64,000 nt of DNA from Geminocystis sp. NIES-3708 (GCF_001548095.1 NZ_AP014815.1:1425656-1489655), one strand, 5' to 3'; numbered from the stretch's first letter, positions 51,347 through 60,036 are shown. Translations and numbers: made by a program. Notes: generated by a model not told the origin, from the letters alone.

Positions 51347-52276
51347 TTAACCCTTACATTCTTCGTTATCACAAAGATTAACTTCAATTAAAATATGGGA
51401 TAAATTAGATATGTTTTTCAATAAATTTTTATAATATTCAGGGGGTTGAGGATGATGGGTAACGATAGAAATAGTAGCAGAAAAATAATGTTCACTGATA
51501 TTCCAAAAATGTAAATCGACAATGCGATTATCTGCATCTGATTCAATAATATCGATAATTTTTAATTTCGTTTTTTGATTAACACTACCATCAAGTAAAA
51601 TAGTTGCAGTATCAGCAATTAAACCCCATGCCCATTTACCTATAACTAGGGTTGCCACTAAACCCATAACTGCATCCATCCAAATCCAACCCCATTGTCT
51701 AGCAGTTAATAAGGCAATAATAGCCAATACAGAGGTTAACGCATCGGCTAAAACGTGAAAATATGCCGCTCGAAGATTATGATCATGATGGTGATGAGAA
51801 TGTTCATGATTATGGTGGTCATGTTCTTGTAATAAAAATGCACTAACAATATTAACGATTAAGCCTAAAATAGCAACATAAATAGCTTGATTAAATTGAA
51901 TTTCTTGGGGATCGAACAAACGAACTATTGACTCAACACCTGTAATTAACGCAATAACTGATAATGCGATCGCACTAGCAAAACCTCCTAAAACAGTAAC
52001 TTTTCCAGTTCCAAAAGTATATTTAGGATTATGGGCGTTAATCCGAGCGTAATGATAGGTTAATAGAGTAATACAAAAAGCACCTACATGAGTAGCCATG
52101 TGCCAACCATCAGCTAATAGTGCCATCGAACCAAAAGTAGTTCCAGCAATAATTTCGGCTATCATAGTCATAAAAGTAAAGCCTAAAACTATCCAAGTTC
52201 TTTTTTCTCCCGAATTTGTATCTCCTGTTAAAAAATCATGGGAATGTTGCCATTTTTCTAAAGTTTGATAGTGCAT
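51347..52276 (-). CDS. Cation diffusion facilitator (DmeF-type metal exporter)
   Basis: 309 aa, six membrane helices. HxxxD pairs on helices II and V (ADGWHMATH and HVLADALTS), and a His-rich cytoplasmic loop HDHHNHEHSHHHHDHN between helices IV and V. A CDF proton-antiport exporter; the pattern is closest to DmeF (cobalt/nickel), but zinc cannot be excluded. Ends in NLCDNEECKG with two Cys residues that may assist metal sensing. Confidence 0.87.
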   Translation of the reverse strand: MHYQTLEKWQHSHDFLTGDTNSGEKRTWIVLGFTFMTMIAEIIAGTTFGSMALLADGWHMATHVGAFCITLLTYHYARINAHNPKYTFGTGKVTVLGGFASAIALSVIALITGVESIVRLFDPQEIQFNQAIYVAILGLIVNIVSAFLLQEHDHHNHEHSHHHHDHNLRAAYFHVLADALTSVLAIIALLTARQWGWIWMDAVMGLVATLVIGKWAWGLIADTATILLDGSVNQKTKLKIIDIIESDADNRIVDLHFWNISEHYFSATISIVTHHPQPPEYYKNLLKNISNLSHILIEVNLCDNEECKG

Positions 52277-52428
52277 TTTTTAAAAATTAATCAATAGTTA
52301 ATTGGGATACCATTGTAAAATATAATTAGCGACTAATAAAATTTCTGTCGTTCTAATATTTAAAAATTATTGTCATTTGATGTTTTTATATTTAGCTAGA
52401 ATAGAGTAAATTTTAATAGTGTTTTTAT

Positions 52429-53181
52429 ATGCAGTTAACTTGGTTAGATAGCAATTCATGGTTAATCGAAATTGCTGGATTAAGAATTTTACTTGATCCT
52501 TGGTTAGTAGGAACTCTTGTCTTTGGAAATGCGACATGGCTATTAGAAGGAAAAAAATGCACTTTACGGGAAATTCCTGAAAATATTGATCTAATTTTAT
52601 TATCTCAAGGTTTAGAAGATCACGCCCATCCTCCAACATTAAAAATCTTAGATCATCATTTACCTGTCATAGGCTCAGAAAATGCAGGAAAAGTTTGTCA
52701 AGATTTAGGTTTCAAGAATATTAAAACCTTAAAACACGATGAAACTTATATTTTTGATGATAAAATCACAATACAAGCAGTAACAGGTTCTCCAGTAGGT
52801 CCAAATTTAGTGGAAAATGGTTATATTATTCGGGATTTAACTAATGAAGAATCTTTATATTATGAACCTCATGGTTTCCATTCACCTAATTTAAAACAAA
52901 AAGAAACAGTAAAAGTAATTATCACACCATTAACTAATATAAAAATACCGTTTATTGGTTCAGTAATAAAAGGGCAAGAAAAGGCAATAGAAGCATGTCA
53001 ATGGTTAAAACCAGAATTCATTTTATCCACTGCGGCGGGAGGAGACTTAGAATTTCAGGGCTTATTAACGAAGATATTAAAAGAAGAAGGTTCAATAGAT
53101 AATTTTCGTCATCTACTATCCAAAGAAAATCTTAGCACTAGAGTGATTGAACTAGAGCCTTGGGCAACCGTTACAATTTGA
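52429..53181 (+). CDS. Metallo-beta-lactamase fold hydrolase (UlaG-like)
   Basis: 250 aa. N-terminal LTWLDSNSWLIEIAGLRILLDPW strand pattern and the SQGLEDHAHPPTL region, a modified HxHxDH site in which the first His pair is replaced, so metal binding may be partial. Later Gly/Asp patterns follow the fold. Widespread in cyanobacteria and plants; substrate unknown. It marks the last core gene before the mobile region. Confidence 0.8.
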   Translation: MQLTWLDSNSWLIEIAGLRILLDPWLVGTLVFGNATWLLEGKKCTLREIPENIDLILLSQGLEDHAHPPTLKILDHHLPVIGSENAGKVCQDLGFKNIKTLKHDETYIFDDKITIQAVTGSPVGPNLVENGYIIRDLTNEESLYYEPHGFHSPNLKQKETVKVIITPLTNIKIPFIGSVIKGQEKAIEACQWLKPEFILSTAAGGDLEFQGLLTKILKEEGSIDNFRHLLSKENLSTRVIELEPWATVTI

Positions 53182-53414
53182 TGATTTGAGACGATTAAAC
53201 TTAAGGACTATTTAATCTACGATGTGAAACCATGAAAACATTGCTATCTTGAATTAGAGGTTGCAATGAAGATGTCTTTTAGCTTAATCAAGTTTTGCGT
53301 ATGAAAAAATTAAGTCTTTTATCATCTAGTATTTAGATTTATCATATTAACAAAAAAGTGGGCGTTGGTGAATGAGGGTATGATAGAAAGAGGAAAAAAG
53401 TGAAGTAAAAAAAC

Positions 53415-53777
53415 ATGAAATGTCCAGAATGTGGCTCCAAGAATATCAATAAAAATGGCATAAAAAAAGGAAAACAAAATCATATTTGTGTTCATTGTCG
53501 CGGACAATTTATAGCTCCAGAACAACTCAGTGGTAAAGGTTATAGTGATGATCTCAGAAAAGAATGCTTAAAAATGTACGTCAATGGTATGGGTTTTCGA
53601 GCTATTGGGAGGATTAAACAGGTGCATCATACAACGATCATCTCTTGGGTTAAAGCAGTGGGTCAAATTTTGCGACAGAGCTATCATCCAGAAACGCGAC
53701 CAGAAGTTGGAGAATTAGATGAATTGCAAACCTTTGTCGGCTCAAAAAAAAACCAATCTGGCGATGGACAGCGGTAG
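53415..53777 (+). CDS. IS1 transposase, first frame (InsA-like), copy A
   Basis: 120 aa with an N-terminal zinc finger (CPECGSKNINKNG...CVHCRGQF) and an HTH (FRAIGRIKQVHHTTIISWV). The first acidic residues of the DDE site appear at VGELDE. It ends a little after an A9 run at 53744-53752, where a -1 shift joins it to the second frame. Confidence 0.85.
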   Translation: MKCPECGSKNINKNGIKKGKQNHICVHCRGQFIAPEQLSGKGYSDDLRKECLKMYVNGMGFRAIGRIKQVHHTTIISWVKAVGQILRQSYHPETRPEVGELDELQTFVGSKKNQSGDGQR

Positions 53778-53797
53778 ATCATTTTCACGAGGGTATA

Positions 53798-54148
53798 TTG
53801 GAATGGGTCATAGGGGATAGAAGTGCAAAAACATTTAGACCGTTGTGGGAGCAAGTAAAAAAATGGCATTGTTATTTTTATGTAACAGAAGGGTGGAAAG
53901 TCTATGGAAACTTTATTCCTGAGGGCGACCAAATCATCTGTAAAACATACATGACCAGAGTGGAGGGAGAAAATACGAGATTAAGATATTATCTTGCTAG
54001 ACTACATCGAAAAACTTTATGTTATTCAAAATCCATGGAGATTTTAAAGTATTCTGTTTCACTATTGATTCACTATCTCAAATTTAAAGATATACCAATT
54101 CCTTTTCGTCCTTTAGGGAGACCTACTTTTAGTCTTCTTCATACCTAA
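53798..54148 (+). CDS. IS1 transposase, second frame (InsB-like), copy A
   Basis: 116 aa open frame carrying the rest of the catalytic domain (DRSAKTFRPLWEQ, ENTRLRYYLARLHRKT). It is expressed as a fusion to the upstream frame by -1 slippage on the A9 run; the joined reading is SKKKPIWRWTAVDHFHEGILEW. Compared with copy B it has Glu for Asp in FYVTEGWK. Confidence 0.8.
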   Translation: MEWVIGDRSAKTFRPLWEQVKKWHCYFYVTEGWKVYGNFIPEGDQIICKTYMTRVEGENTRLRYYLARLHRKTLCYSKSMEILKYSVSLLIHYLKFKDIPIPFRPLGRPTFSLLHT

Positions 54149-54161
54149 AATCACCAATGCC

Positions 54162-54242
54162 AAAAAAGTAAAACTATTAGAGGAGTTAAAACAGTCGGTA
54201 TTAGAGAGAGCATTTAGAGGAGAATTAACCAACTCAATATAA
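54162..54242 (+). pseudogene. hsdS: C-terminal tail of a split type I hsdS
   Basis: Directly after IS copy A the frame reads KKVKLLEELKQSVLERAF then RGELTNSI and stops at 54242. This is the typical end of a type I specificity subunit. Its first eight bases AAAAAAGT are repeated exactly before IS copy B at the end of the hsdS front part on the other strand, and the two halves join in frame (QKK-VKLLEEL). Confidence 0.85.
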
Positions 54243-54293
54243 CCTGTCACAATGAGTTATACTAAATTAGGTATAATAAGTAATTAACAAGCA

Positions 54294-54635
54294 ATGGCAG
54301 ATAAACCAATCTACTGGATTGGCACATCAAAGGAGGATATTAGTAGTTTTCCTGCGGAGGCAAAGCGAAAGGCTGGTTTACAGCTCAGGGCGGTTCAACA
54401 GGGATTACAACCCACTGACTTTAAGCTAATGGCTGTCATTGGTAAAGGAGTCGCTGAAATTAGAGTATGGACTGGAGATACTTACCGTGTATTTTATGTG
54501 GCAAAGTTCCCCGAAGCCGTTTATGTCCTTCATGCCTTTGGTAAAAAAACCCAGAAGACATCTAAACAGGATATTGAAGTAGGGAAACAACGTTATCAAC
54601 AAATGCTCGAATATAGACAATCTTTAGGGGAGTAA
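54294..54635 (+). CDS. RelE/HigB-type toxin (phage Gp49-like)
   Basis: 113 aa. The Gp49/HigB fold appears in KAGLQLRAVQQGLQPTDFK, VAEIRVWTGDTYRVFYVAKF and YVLHAFGKKTQKTSKQDI, with the basic and Tyr residues of the mRNA-interferase site. The antitoxin gene follows after 4 bp, toxin first as in higBA. It sits inside what was a type I restriction operon between hsdS and hsdR. Base composition is noticeably less AT-rich than the core genes. Confidence 0.85.
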   Translation: MADKPIYWIGTSKEDISSFPAEAKRKAGLQLRAVQQGLQPTDFKLMAVIGKGVAEIRVWTGDTYRVFYVAKFPEAVYVLHAFGKKTQKTSKQDIEVGKQRYQQMLEYRQSLGE

Positions 54636-54639
54636 AACC

Positions 54640-54936
54640 ATGACTATTGCTCAATCAGTACAAATTACCAAAGGTAGTGATAATGTCTTTGAAGACTTGG
54701 GCTTTGAAGCCGAAGAAGCCATGAATCTCAAGATTAGAGCGGACTTAATGTTACAGTTACGCTTTTACATCGAAGCACAGGGATGGACACAACAACAAGC
54801 TGCCGCCTTTTTTAAGGAAACTCAGCCCCGAATTAGTAACCTTCTCAATGGTGACATTACTCGTTTTAGTATCGATAAACTCATTAATATGTTAGCCAAA
54901 ACGGGCATGAAGATTAAAGTTGAGCTTTATGCGTGA
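54640..54936 (+). CDS. HTH antitoxin paired with the RelE/HigB toxin
   Basis: 98 aa with an XRE-type helix-turn-helix (LRFYIEAQGWTQQQAAAFF, then QPRISNLLNGDI). It is expected to bind the toxin and its own promoter. Four bases separate it from the toxin gene, implying translational coupling. Confidence 0.85.
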   Translation: MTIAQSVQITKGSDNVFEDLGFEAEEAMNLKIRADLMLQLRFYIEAQGWTQQQAAAFFKETQPRISNLLNGDITRFSIDKLINMLAKTGMKIKVELYA

Positions 54937-54973
54937 AACTTAAAAGCAAACCAATTAATCCATACTAAGCAAG

Positions 54974-55201
54974 ATGACACTCTTAACACAGCAAATGATT
55001 AACAACCTTTACCCCACTATCCAACAACTCAGTAAAAGCGATAAGATTCGTCTATTACAATTTCTAGCCACAGAGATAGCCAAAGATGAAGAATTAGATA
55101 GCCAAACCGAAGAACAACAATTCTGGGTGAATGTCAGTCAGCCTTCCTTACAACAAATATGGGGACATCCCGATGAAGAGGTTTATAATGAGTTACTCTA
55201 A
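54974..55201 (+). CDS. Probable antitoxin paired with a MazF/PemK toxin
   Basis: 75 aa, helical, with LLTQQMINNLYPTIQQLSK and LRLLQFLATEIAKDEEL-like acidic helices; no clear DNA-binding motif. Its stop overlaps the start of the next gene by 14 bases, the usual antitoxin-toxin overlap. Assigned mainly by position. Confidence 0.65.
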   Translation: MTLLTQQMINNLYPTIQQLSKSDKIRLLQFLATEIAKDEELDSQTEEQQFWVNVSQPSLQQIWGHPDEEVYNELL

Positions 55202-55520
55202 ATATGACATCATCTTAGTTCGGTATCCCTTTTCTGACTTATCTAGTAGTAAAGTACGCCCTGCTATCGTTATCAATGCCTCTCATTCTTCTATGGATTA
55301 CTTTATTGTGCCTTTGAGCAGTCGCACTCAAAACCTCTTGGCTGGAGAGTTTATTCTTAAAGATTGGCAAAGTGGGGGATTAAATGTCGAAAGTTCAGTT
55401 AAACGGGGTATATTTACCATTGAAAGTACCTTAATCATCAAGAAGATAGGTGTATTAACATCAGAGGATATTAACACCCTTGAACAAAGTCTCAAACAAT
55501 GGTTAGGATGGCAGGAGTGA
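55188..55520 (+). CDS. MazF/PemK-family endoribonuclease toxin
   Basis: About 110 aa from ATG 55188 (MSYSKYDIILVRYPFSDLSSSKVRPAIVI). The PemK/MazF pattern continues with PLSSRTQNL and the ESSVKRGIFTIE strand. The longer frame from 55131 overlaps the antitoxin gene deeply and is unlikely. It cleaves mRNA when free of antitoxin. Confidence 0.85.
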   Translation: MSYSKYDIILVRYPFSDLSSSKVRPAIVINASHSSMDYFIVPLSSRTQNLLAGEFILKDWQSGGLNVESSVKRGIFTIESTLIIKKIGVLTSEDINTLEQSLKQWLGWQE

Positions 55521-55530
55521 GATAATTAGT

Positions 55531-55894
55531 ATGAATGAAGCCGAAACCAGAGCCGAATTAATTGACCCTAAATTAAAAGAAGCGGGTTGGGGAGTTGTTG
55601 CCCATAGTGCCATTAAAAGGGAAGTTATTGCCCTCGGACGACTCTTAGGCGGTGGAAAGAGAGCTAAATCTTTAATTGCTGATTATGTCTTGGTTTACCG
55701 TAACCAGAAATTAGCCGTCATCGAAGCTAAAAGAAGAGATTTACCCGATACCGAAGGACTCCAACAAGCCAAGGAATATGCTCAACGACTTCAAACACCC
55801 TTCACTTACTCTACCAATGGTATTGGTATTTATCAAGTTGACATGAGAACCGCCCAAGAAGGTTATGTCGATCGTTTCCCCACTCCCGAAGATT
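55531..55894 (+). pseudogene. hsdR: Truncated HsdR, N-terminal nuclease domain only
   Basis: The frame starts MNEAETRAELIDPKLKEAGWG and contains the PD-(D/E)xK residues in IADYVLVYRNQKLAVIEAKRR. After FPTPED it runs into IS copy B at 55895 and stops within it at 55905. A complete HsdR needs some 900 residues more, including two RecA-like helicase lobes; these are absent from the window. The remnant cannot translocate DNA. Confidence 0.85.
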
Positions 55895-55907
55895 GGCATT
55901 GGTGATT

Positions 55908-56258
55908 TTAGGTATGAAGAAGACTAAAAGTAGGTCTCCCTAAAGGACGAAAAGGAATTGGTATATCTTTAAATTTGAGATAGTGAATCAATAGTGAAAC
56001 AGAATACTTTAAAATCTCCATGGATTTTGAATAACATAAAGTTTTTCGATGTAGTCTAGCAAGATAATATCTTAATCTCGTATTTTCTCCCTCCACTCTG
56101 GTCATGTATGTTTTACAGATGATTTGGTCGCCCTCAGGAATAAAGTTTCCATAGACTTTCCACCCGTCTGTTACATAAAAATAACAATGCCATTTTTTTA
56201 CTTGCTCCCACAACGGTCTAAATGTTTTTGCACTTCTATCCCCTATGACCCATTCCAA
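55908..56258 (-). CDS. IS1 transposase, second frame (InsB-like), copy B
   Basis: 116 aa, identical in pattern to the copy A frame except for Asp in FYVTDGWK. Joined to the first frame by -1 slippage at the T9/A9 run near 56306-56314. Confidence 0.8.
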   Translation of the reverse strand: MEWVIGDRSAKTFRPLWEQVKKWHCYFYVTDGWKVYGNFIPEGDQIICKTYMTRVEGENTRLRYYLARLHRKTLCYSKSMEILKYSVSLLIHYLKFKDIPIPFRPLGRPTFSLLHT

Positions 56259-56278
56259 TATACCCTCGTGAAAATGAT

Positions 56279-56641
56279 CTACCGCTGTCCATCGCCAGAT
56301 TGGTTTTTTTTTGAGCCGACAAAGGTTTGCAATTCATCTAATTCTCCAACTTCTGGTCGCGTTTCTGGATGATAGCTCTGTGGCAAAATTTGACCCACTG
56401 CTTTAACCCAAGAGATGATCGTTGTATGATGCACCTGTTTAATCCTCCCAATAGCTCGAAAACCCATACCATTGACGTACATTTTTAAGCATTCTTTTCT
56501 GAGATCATCACTATAACCTTTACCACTGAGTTGTTCTGGAGCTATAAATTGTCCGCGACAATGAACACAAATATGATTTTGTTTTCCTTTTTTTATGCCA
56601 TTTTTATTGATATTCTTGGAGCCACATTCTGGACATTTCAT
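56279..56641 (-). CDS. IS1 transposase, first frame (InsA-like), copy B
   Basis: 120 aa with the same zinc finger and HTH as copy A; one visible difference is Pro for Arg in GQILPQSYH. Both copies look intact and could still be active. Confidence 0.85.
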   Translation of the reverse strand: MKCPECGSKNINKNGIKKGKQNHICVHCRGQFIAPEQLSGKGYSDDLRKECLKMYVNGMGFRAIGRIKQVHHTTIISWVKAVGQILPQSYHPETRPEVGELDELQTFVGSKKNQSGDGQR

Positions 56642-56695
56642 GTTTTTTTACTTCACTTTTTTCCTCTTTCTATCATACCCTCATTCACCAACGCC

Positions 56696-57715
56696 ACTTT
56701 TTTTTGATATATCTCCTCTAATCTTTTTACTTCTGTTGATAGTTTATCTAGTTTATTTACTATATTTTGACAATATTTTTCAGAAGGAAAGGGTACAATA
56801 ATTGAATTAAGAGTAGTTTGATTTAATTTAGGTTGAGCCATTCCTGTTACATATGGTTTCAGTGAAATAGAGTTAAAATAATATTCTATAAATTTCTGTA
56901 AATTGATACTCTTAAATTTTAGAACATGAGCATGATTATTAACCCATGTCTTACCGCTAATTGAAAAAGCTATTGGATAAGTTCTAGCTAAAAGATTTGC
57001 ACCATCTTCTGATATTAATAATAAATTTTCATCTGATATTAATAATAAATTTTCATCAAATATATAGCCTTCTACATAATCAACTATTCCTGATGCACCA
57101 TAATAAGGAATATTACCTTTTTTTCTTTGAGATTTAGTAATAGGTATTCTTTTACTATCTAAATTTTGACAAATATCCCCTAACTTTTTCTCAACCCAAT
57201 CATCACCCTTATTAGTAAAGATGTTATTAAGGTAGGAGTCGAATAGTTCATGGGCATTGAGGAGGTTTTGTTTAGAGAGTGCGATCGCCCTGTCTATCCC
57301 CTCAAACGCCTCGTCTAATATCTCTACTATCCTTTTCTGTACCTCAAGGGGAGGGATAACGATTTCTACTTTTTGAATAGGAGTTGTATTGAGATTTCTT
57401 ACTGTTGAACCTGCCGCTAAATTATCAAATTGCTTATATGTTGTATTTGAACCTAAGAAATAGTAAAGATAATCTTGATCAAATAATCCTGACTTGTCTT
57501 TTAAAACTAACCAACCATAATGAATGCAACCAGATGTTTTCATTATATAAGGACGACCAAAACTCATCGAATTTGATAAGATGAAATCACCCTCATTTAC
57601 TAATCTTGAATTTCTAATTCCTTCGGGTTTTATTTTCTCTTTTGTTTGATAAATATATTTAGAACTAGCAGAAGCATCTGATATTTTTATCCAATTTATA
57701 CCGTTTGGATTATTA
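56696..57715 (-). pseudogene. hsdS: Front part of the split type I hsdS
   Basis: On the minus strand the frame runs from about YFTNNPNGINWIKISDA near 57715, through NSMSFGRPYIM (57567 is only an internal Met) and two target-recognition halves separated by a conserved helix (PPLEVQKRIVEILDEAFEGI), to LEEIYQKK where IS copy B begins. The extreme N-terminus is missing: at about 57712-57716 the sequence passes into an hsdM fragment of opposite orientation. A tandem 24-bp duplication (57008-57055) doubles DENLLLIS. The C-terminal tail lies at 54162-54242. Confidence 0.85.
57008..57055. repeat. Perfect 24-bp tandem duplication inside hsdS
   Basis: The unit TCTGATATTAATAATAAATT plus TTCA occurs twice in a row (57008-57031 and 57032-57055). 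It adds eight residues in frame, giving DENLLLIS twice, just before the conserved SEDGANLL region of the second recognition domain. Probably recent slippage. Confidence 0.9.
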
Positions 57716-58710
57716 GTAAAGTATTTAACAATGAAGACTTCGGTTTTTATAAAGTAACCGTAGAGGCCTTTTAAGATTAATGGCTCAATTTACCCCAGAC
57801 AGGATAGCTAGTTTACGCTTTGTAAGTGATATTGCTGAGGCTATGGAATGGATTTATAACCATTTAGGGGAAAAAGTTTATCAGGATTTAAAAGCCCACG
57901 AAAAAGACATTAAAGCCCATTTGGAGAAAGAAGAAATTTCCATTACTCCTGCTAATTTAAAAACCTTATTATCTCAGAAAAAATGGCTTGAGCAAAAAGA
58001 ATTAATGGTAAAAGCTGAAAAAATTGCTACTGGTTTAGAGACAATTACTGGTACTAATAATAACGATAAAATTTGGACTGATTTTAACTTATTTACTCAA
58101 GAAGTAGATAAGGTAATTAACCAATTAAAAATTAAACTTTCAGCTTTCGAGAAAAAACAAATTTTAGGGGCGGTTAGTTGGGTAGATGAATCCGCAGAAA
58201 AAGTTATTAAGAAAGTCCATAAACTTAAAAAAGACAAGTTAGAAGAGTTATTAAACCAATTAGGCACAACTAAAGAAAATTTAGCTAATTTTGGTGATTT
58301 TTGTACGGATAAGCCTGATGTTTATGTGGAATATGAAAGCGATACTAATTTACGGGATACTGAAAATATACCTCTTAATTATTATCTATCTTCCTCCACT
58401 ATTGCTAATAAAGATGTAAGTTGTTTAACCTCTGTTTTTGAATGTTAACGAGAGTTTGAAACCCTCAACCTTTGGCCATAGGGTAGCCACCATAATTGAA
58501 GATTACTTTTTACAGGAGGTGTGCCCCATGTAAAGGATGCGTGGTTGGATATGAATAAAACTGTTATTGGTATATTAGATTAGTTTTAATAAGTATTTTT
58601 ATCAGTATCAACCTTTGAGAAGTTTGCAGGAGGTAAGCAAGTAAGTCTTAGAGTTAGAAGCACAAAAGGAGGGTTTATTAAAGAATTTGCTTAGTTTTGC
58701 ACAAATTTAG
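57712..58710 (+). pseudogene. hsdM: Shattered C-terminal part of a type I methyltransferase (HsdM)
   Basis: Starts with ISKVFNNEDFGFYKVTVE, shifts frame near 57766, then runs open from 57780 to 58448 (including SDTNLRDTENIP, a conserved HsdM tail motif). It is then interrupted by about 80 bases of unrelated sequence, resumes as IEDYFLQEV, shifts again to PHVKDAWLDMNKTVIG, and ends with ISFNKYFYQYQPLRSLQEVSK, a stop, VLELEAQKEGLLKNLLSFAQI and TAG at 58710. The catalytic NPPF half is absent. Orientation is opposite to the adjacent hsdS front part. Multiple shifts and stops make it a clear pseudogene. Confidence 0.82.
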
Positions 58711-58742
58711 TTCTAGCCAGATTTCGATCAAGATAGGGTACA

Positions 58743-59255
58743 ATGGATTTAATAGTTAAGGTATTAAACATGAATTTATCAATGCTCGAAAAACTAATTG
58801 TGTTTTTTGTGTGTAAAATCAAGGGTAATATCACTAAAACCCAGTTGCTTAAATTCTTGTACCTTGCAGATTTAGGTGCGGTTAAATGGCAAGATAAGCA
58901 ACTTACTGATGTAGATTGGCGTTATTATCTTAATGGTCCTTAGAGCGAAAATATCGATTTAGCTTTAGAAAAACTCTATAAGGCTAGAATTTTGCAGGAA
59001 GTTACTAAAGGTTCAGCAAAATTGATTCAACCTGCTGAAAACTGTCTTAACCCCAAAACTTTTGGCTTTTCTAAGGGGCTTGAGTTGAGATTAAATAATA
59101 TTGTCTATGAATGGGTAAGGGCGAATAAACTCGATGAATTACTAGAATATGTTTATCAAACTGAACCCATGATTGATGCTCAACAACACCATAACAAAGA
59201 GGAAAAAGCCCTTTTAAATCTTCGTTTGGAAAGTGAAAAGTTGGTTGAACTGTAG
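58743..59255 (+). pseudogene. Panacea-domain (DUF4065-like) antitoxin gene with one in-frame stop
   Basis: The frame MLEKLIVFFVCKIKGNITKT...LLKFLYLADL...WRYYLNGP is stopped by TAG at 58941-58943 and continues in the same frame as SENIDLALEKLYKARILQEV to 59255. A Tyr is expected at the stop (GPYSE in this family). Without the stop the product would be about 170 residues. Panacea domains act as antitoxins that neutralise many kinds of toxin; no obvious partner toxin gene lies directly beside it, and the following gene is convergent. Confidence 0.75.
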
Positions 59256-59257
59256 CA

Positions 59258-59713
59258 TTAATTATCATATCCTGAATTATTAACCAAGTCTAAAAAACTG
59301 CTCATATCTTCGGGAAAATTACCATTAATAACCATCTTAGAAAATACATTATAGCAGTCTTTTTTATCTCCTTCTTTACGGGGAAAACCTAGCCACAAAA
59401 TAATAATTGTATTTGCTTCTTTAAATACTCGAAAAAATAGCCGATACCTCGATGGTAAACCCATTTTTTTGAGACGGCTATATTTTTGCAAAGGTTTTTT
59501 GAGAACAAAATAAGAGGCAAAAGGATCGTTTGATATTTTATCTTTTATGCCTTGATCTAATGCTTTTAATAGTTTAACTTCTGGATGAGTTACAAAGTTT
59601 TCTGGCTCTAATTTTTCCTTAAGATATTTAACTCTATTTACTAACTCTAACCATTGTTGATAAAAAAGGGGGTGAAAGTAAATTAAATATCCATTTATTT
59701 GGATGGGCTTCAT
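59258..59713 (-). CDS. yhaV: YhaV-type toxin
   Basis: 151 aa. YhaV family signs are HPLFYQQWLELVNRVKYLKEK, SRYRLFFRVFKEANTIIILWLGFPRKEG and the end CYNVFSKMVINGNFPEDM. It is a ribosome-dependent RNase toxin. Its start overlaps the antitoxin stop by one base (ATGA type), and it ends 2 bp from the Panacea gene. Confidence 0.88.
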   Translation of the reverse strand: MKPIQINGYLIYFHPLFYQQWLELVNRVKYLKEKLEPENFVTHPEVKLLKALDQGIKDKISNDPFASYFVLKKPLQKYSRLKKMGLPSRYRLFFRVFKEANTIIILWLGFPRKEGDKKDCYNVFSKMVINGNFPEDMSSFLDLVNNSGYDN

Positions 59714-60036
59714 TATTCTTCTATGTCAACACCCGTTAATAAATTATCTATTTCATCACTCATTTCCTGAGTATAAGGCTTGAGTTGTTCAGGATTTTTT
59801 AGGGCATCTTTAGTTAAAAAGTCAAGAAAAATACTCATCATTAATGTTTCTTCTTCTTCCTCATCAATATCATTTTTAGGGTTAATCCGTAATAATAATG
59901 TATCGTCGTTTAATACTTCAATTTCTCCTGTAGCTTCGGCAAATTGGGGATTTTCTTTATAAAAGGCACTAGGAAGGCGAAAACCTTGTTGATTACCTAT
60001 TTTAGCAGGGTTTATGCTGTATGTTTTTTGTTTCAT
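59713..60036 (-). CDS. prlF: PrlF-type antitoxin
   Basis: 107 aa, AbrB-like swapped-hairpin N-terminus (IGNQQGFRLPSAFY, TLLLRI) with an acidic C-terminal tail ending LLTGVDIEE. It pairs with YhaV by position and family. Intact. Confidence 0.85.
   Translation of the reverse strand: MKQKTYSINPAKIGNQQGFRLPSAFYKENPQFAEATGEIEVLNDDTLLLRINPKNDIDEEEEETLMMSIFLDFLTKDALKNPEQLKPYTQEMSDEIDNLLTGVDIEE

Larger units (their letters stand above)
53361..54161 (+). mobile_element. IS1-family insertion sequence, copy A
   Basis: 801 bp with terminal inverted repeats starting GGCGTTGGTGAATG on the left and ending CACCAATGCC on the right (GGC-TTGGTGA-T shared). Contains two overlapping frames of a frameshift-produced transposase. 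The right end abuts the tail of hsdS; the left end abuts unrelated intergenic DNA preceded by AAAAAAGTG. Left and right flanks agree in eight bases (AAAAAAGT) only if one extra G is counted into the element. Copy B, in opposite orientation, is nearly identical. Confidence 0.85.
55895..56695 (-). mobile_element. IS1-family insertion sequence, copy B (inverted relative to copy A)
   Basis: 801 bp, same terminal repeats as copy A in opposite orientation. On its own strand the left end is preceded by hsdS front sequence ending ...CAAAAAAAAGT, while its right end abuts the cut hsdR (ATCTTCGGG). The flanks of B do not match each other, and the eight bases before B match those after A, the sign of recombination between the two copies. 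Confidence 0.85.

Noticed and set aside
53322-53525. 67-aa minus-strand frame at the left end of IS copy A
   Set aside because: It lies antisense to the transposase and terminal repeat and has no recognisable feature.
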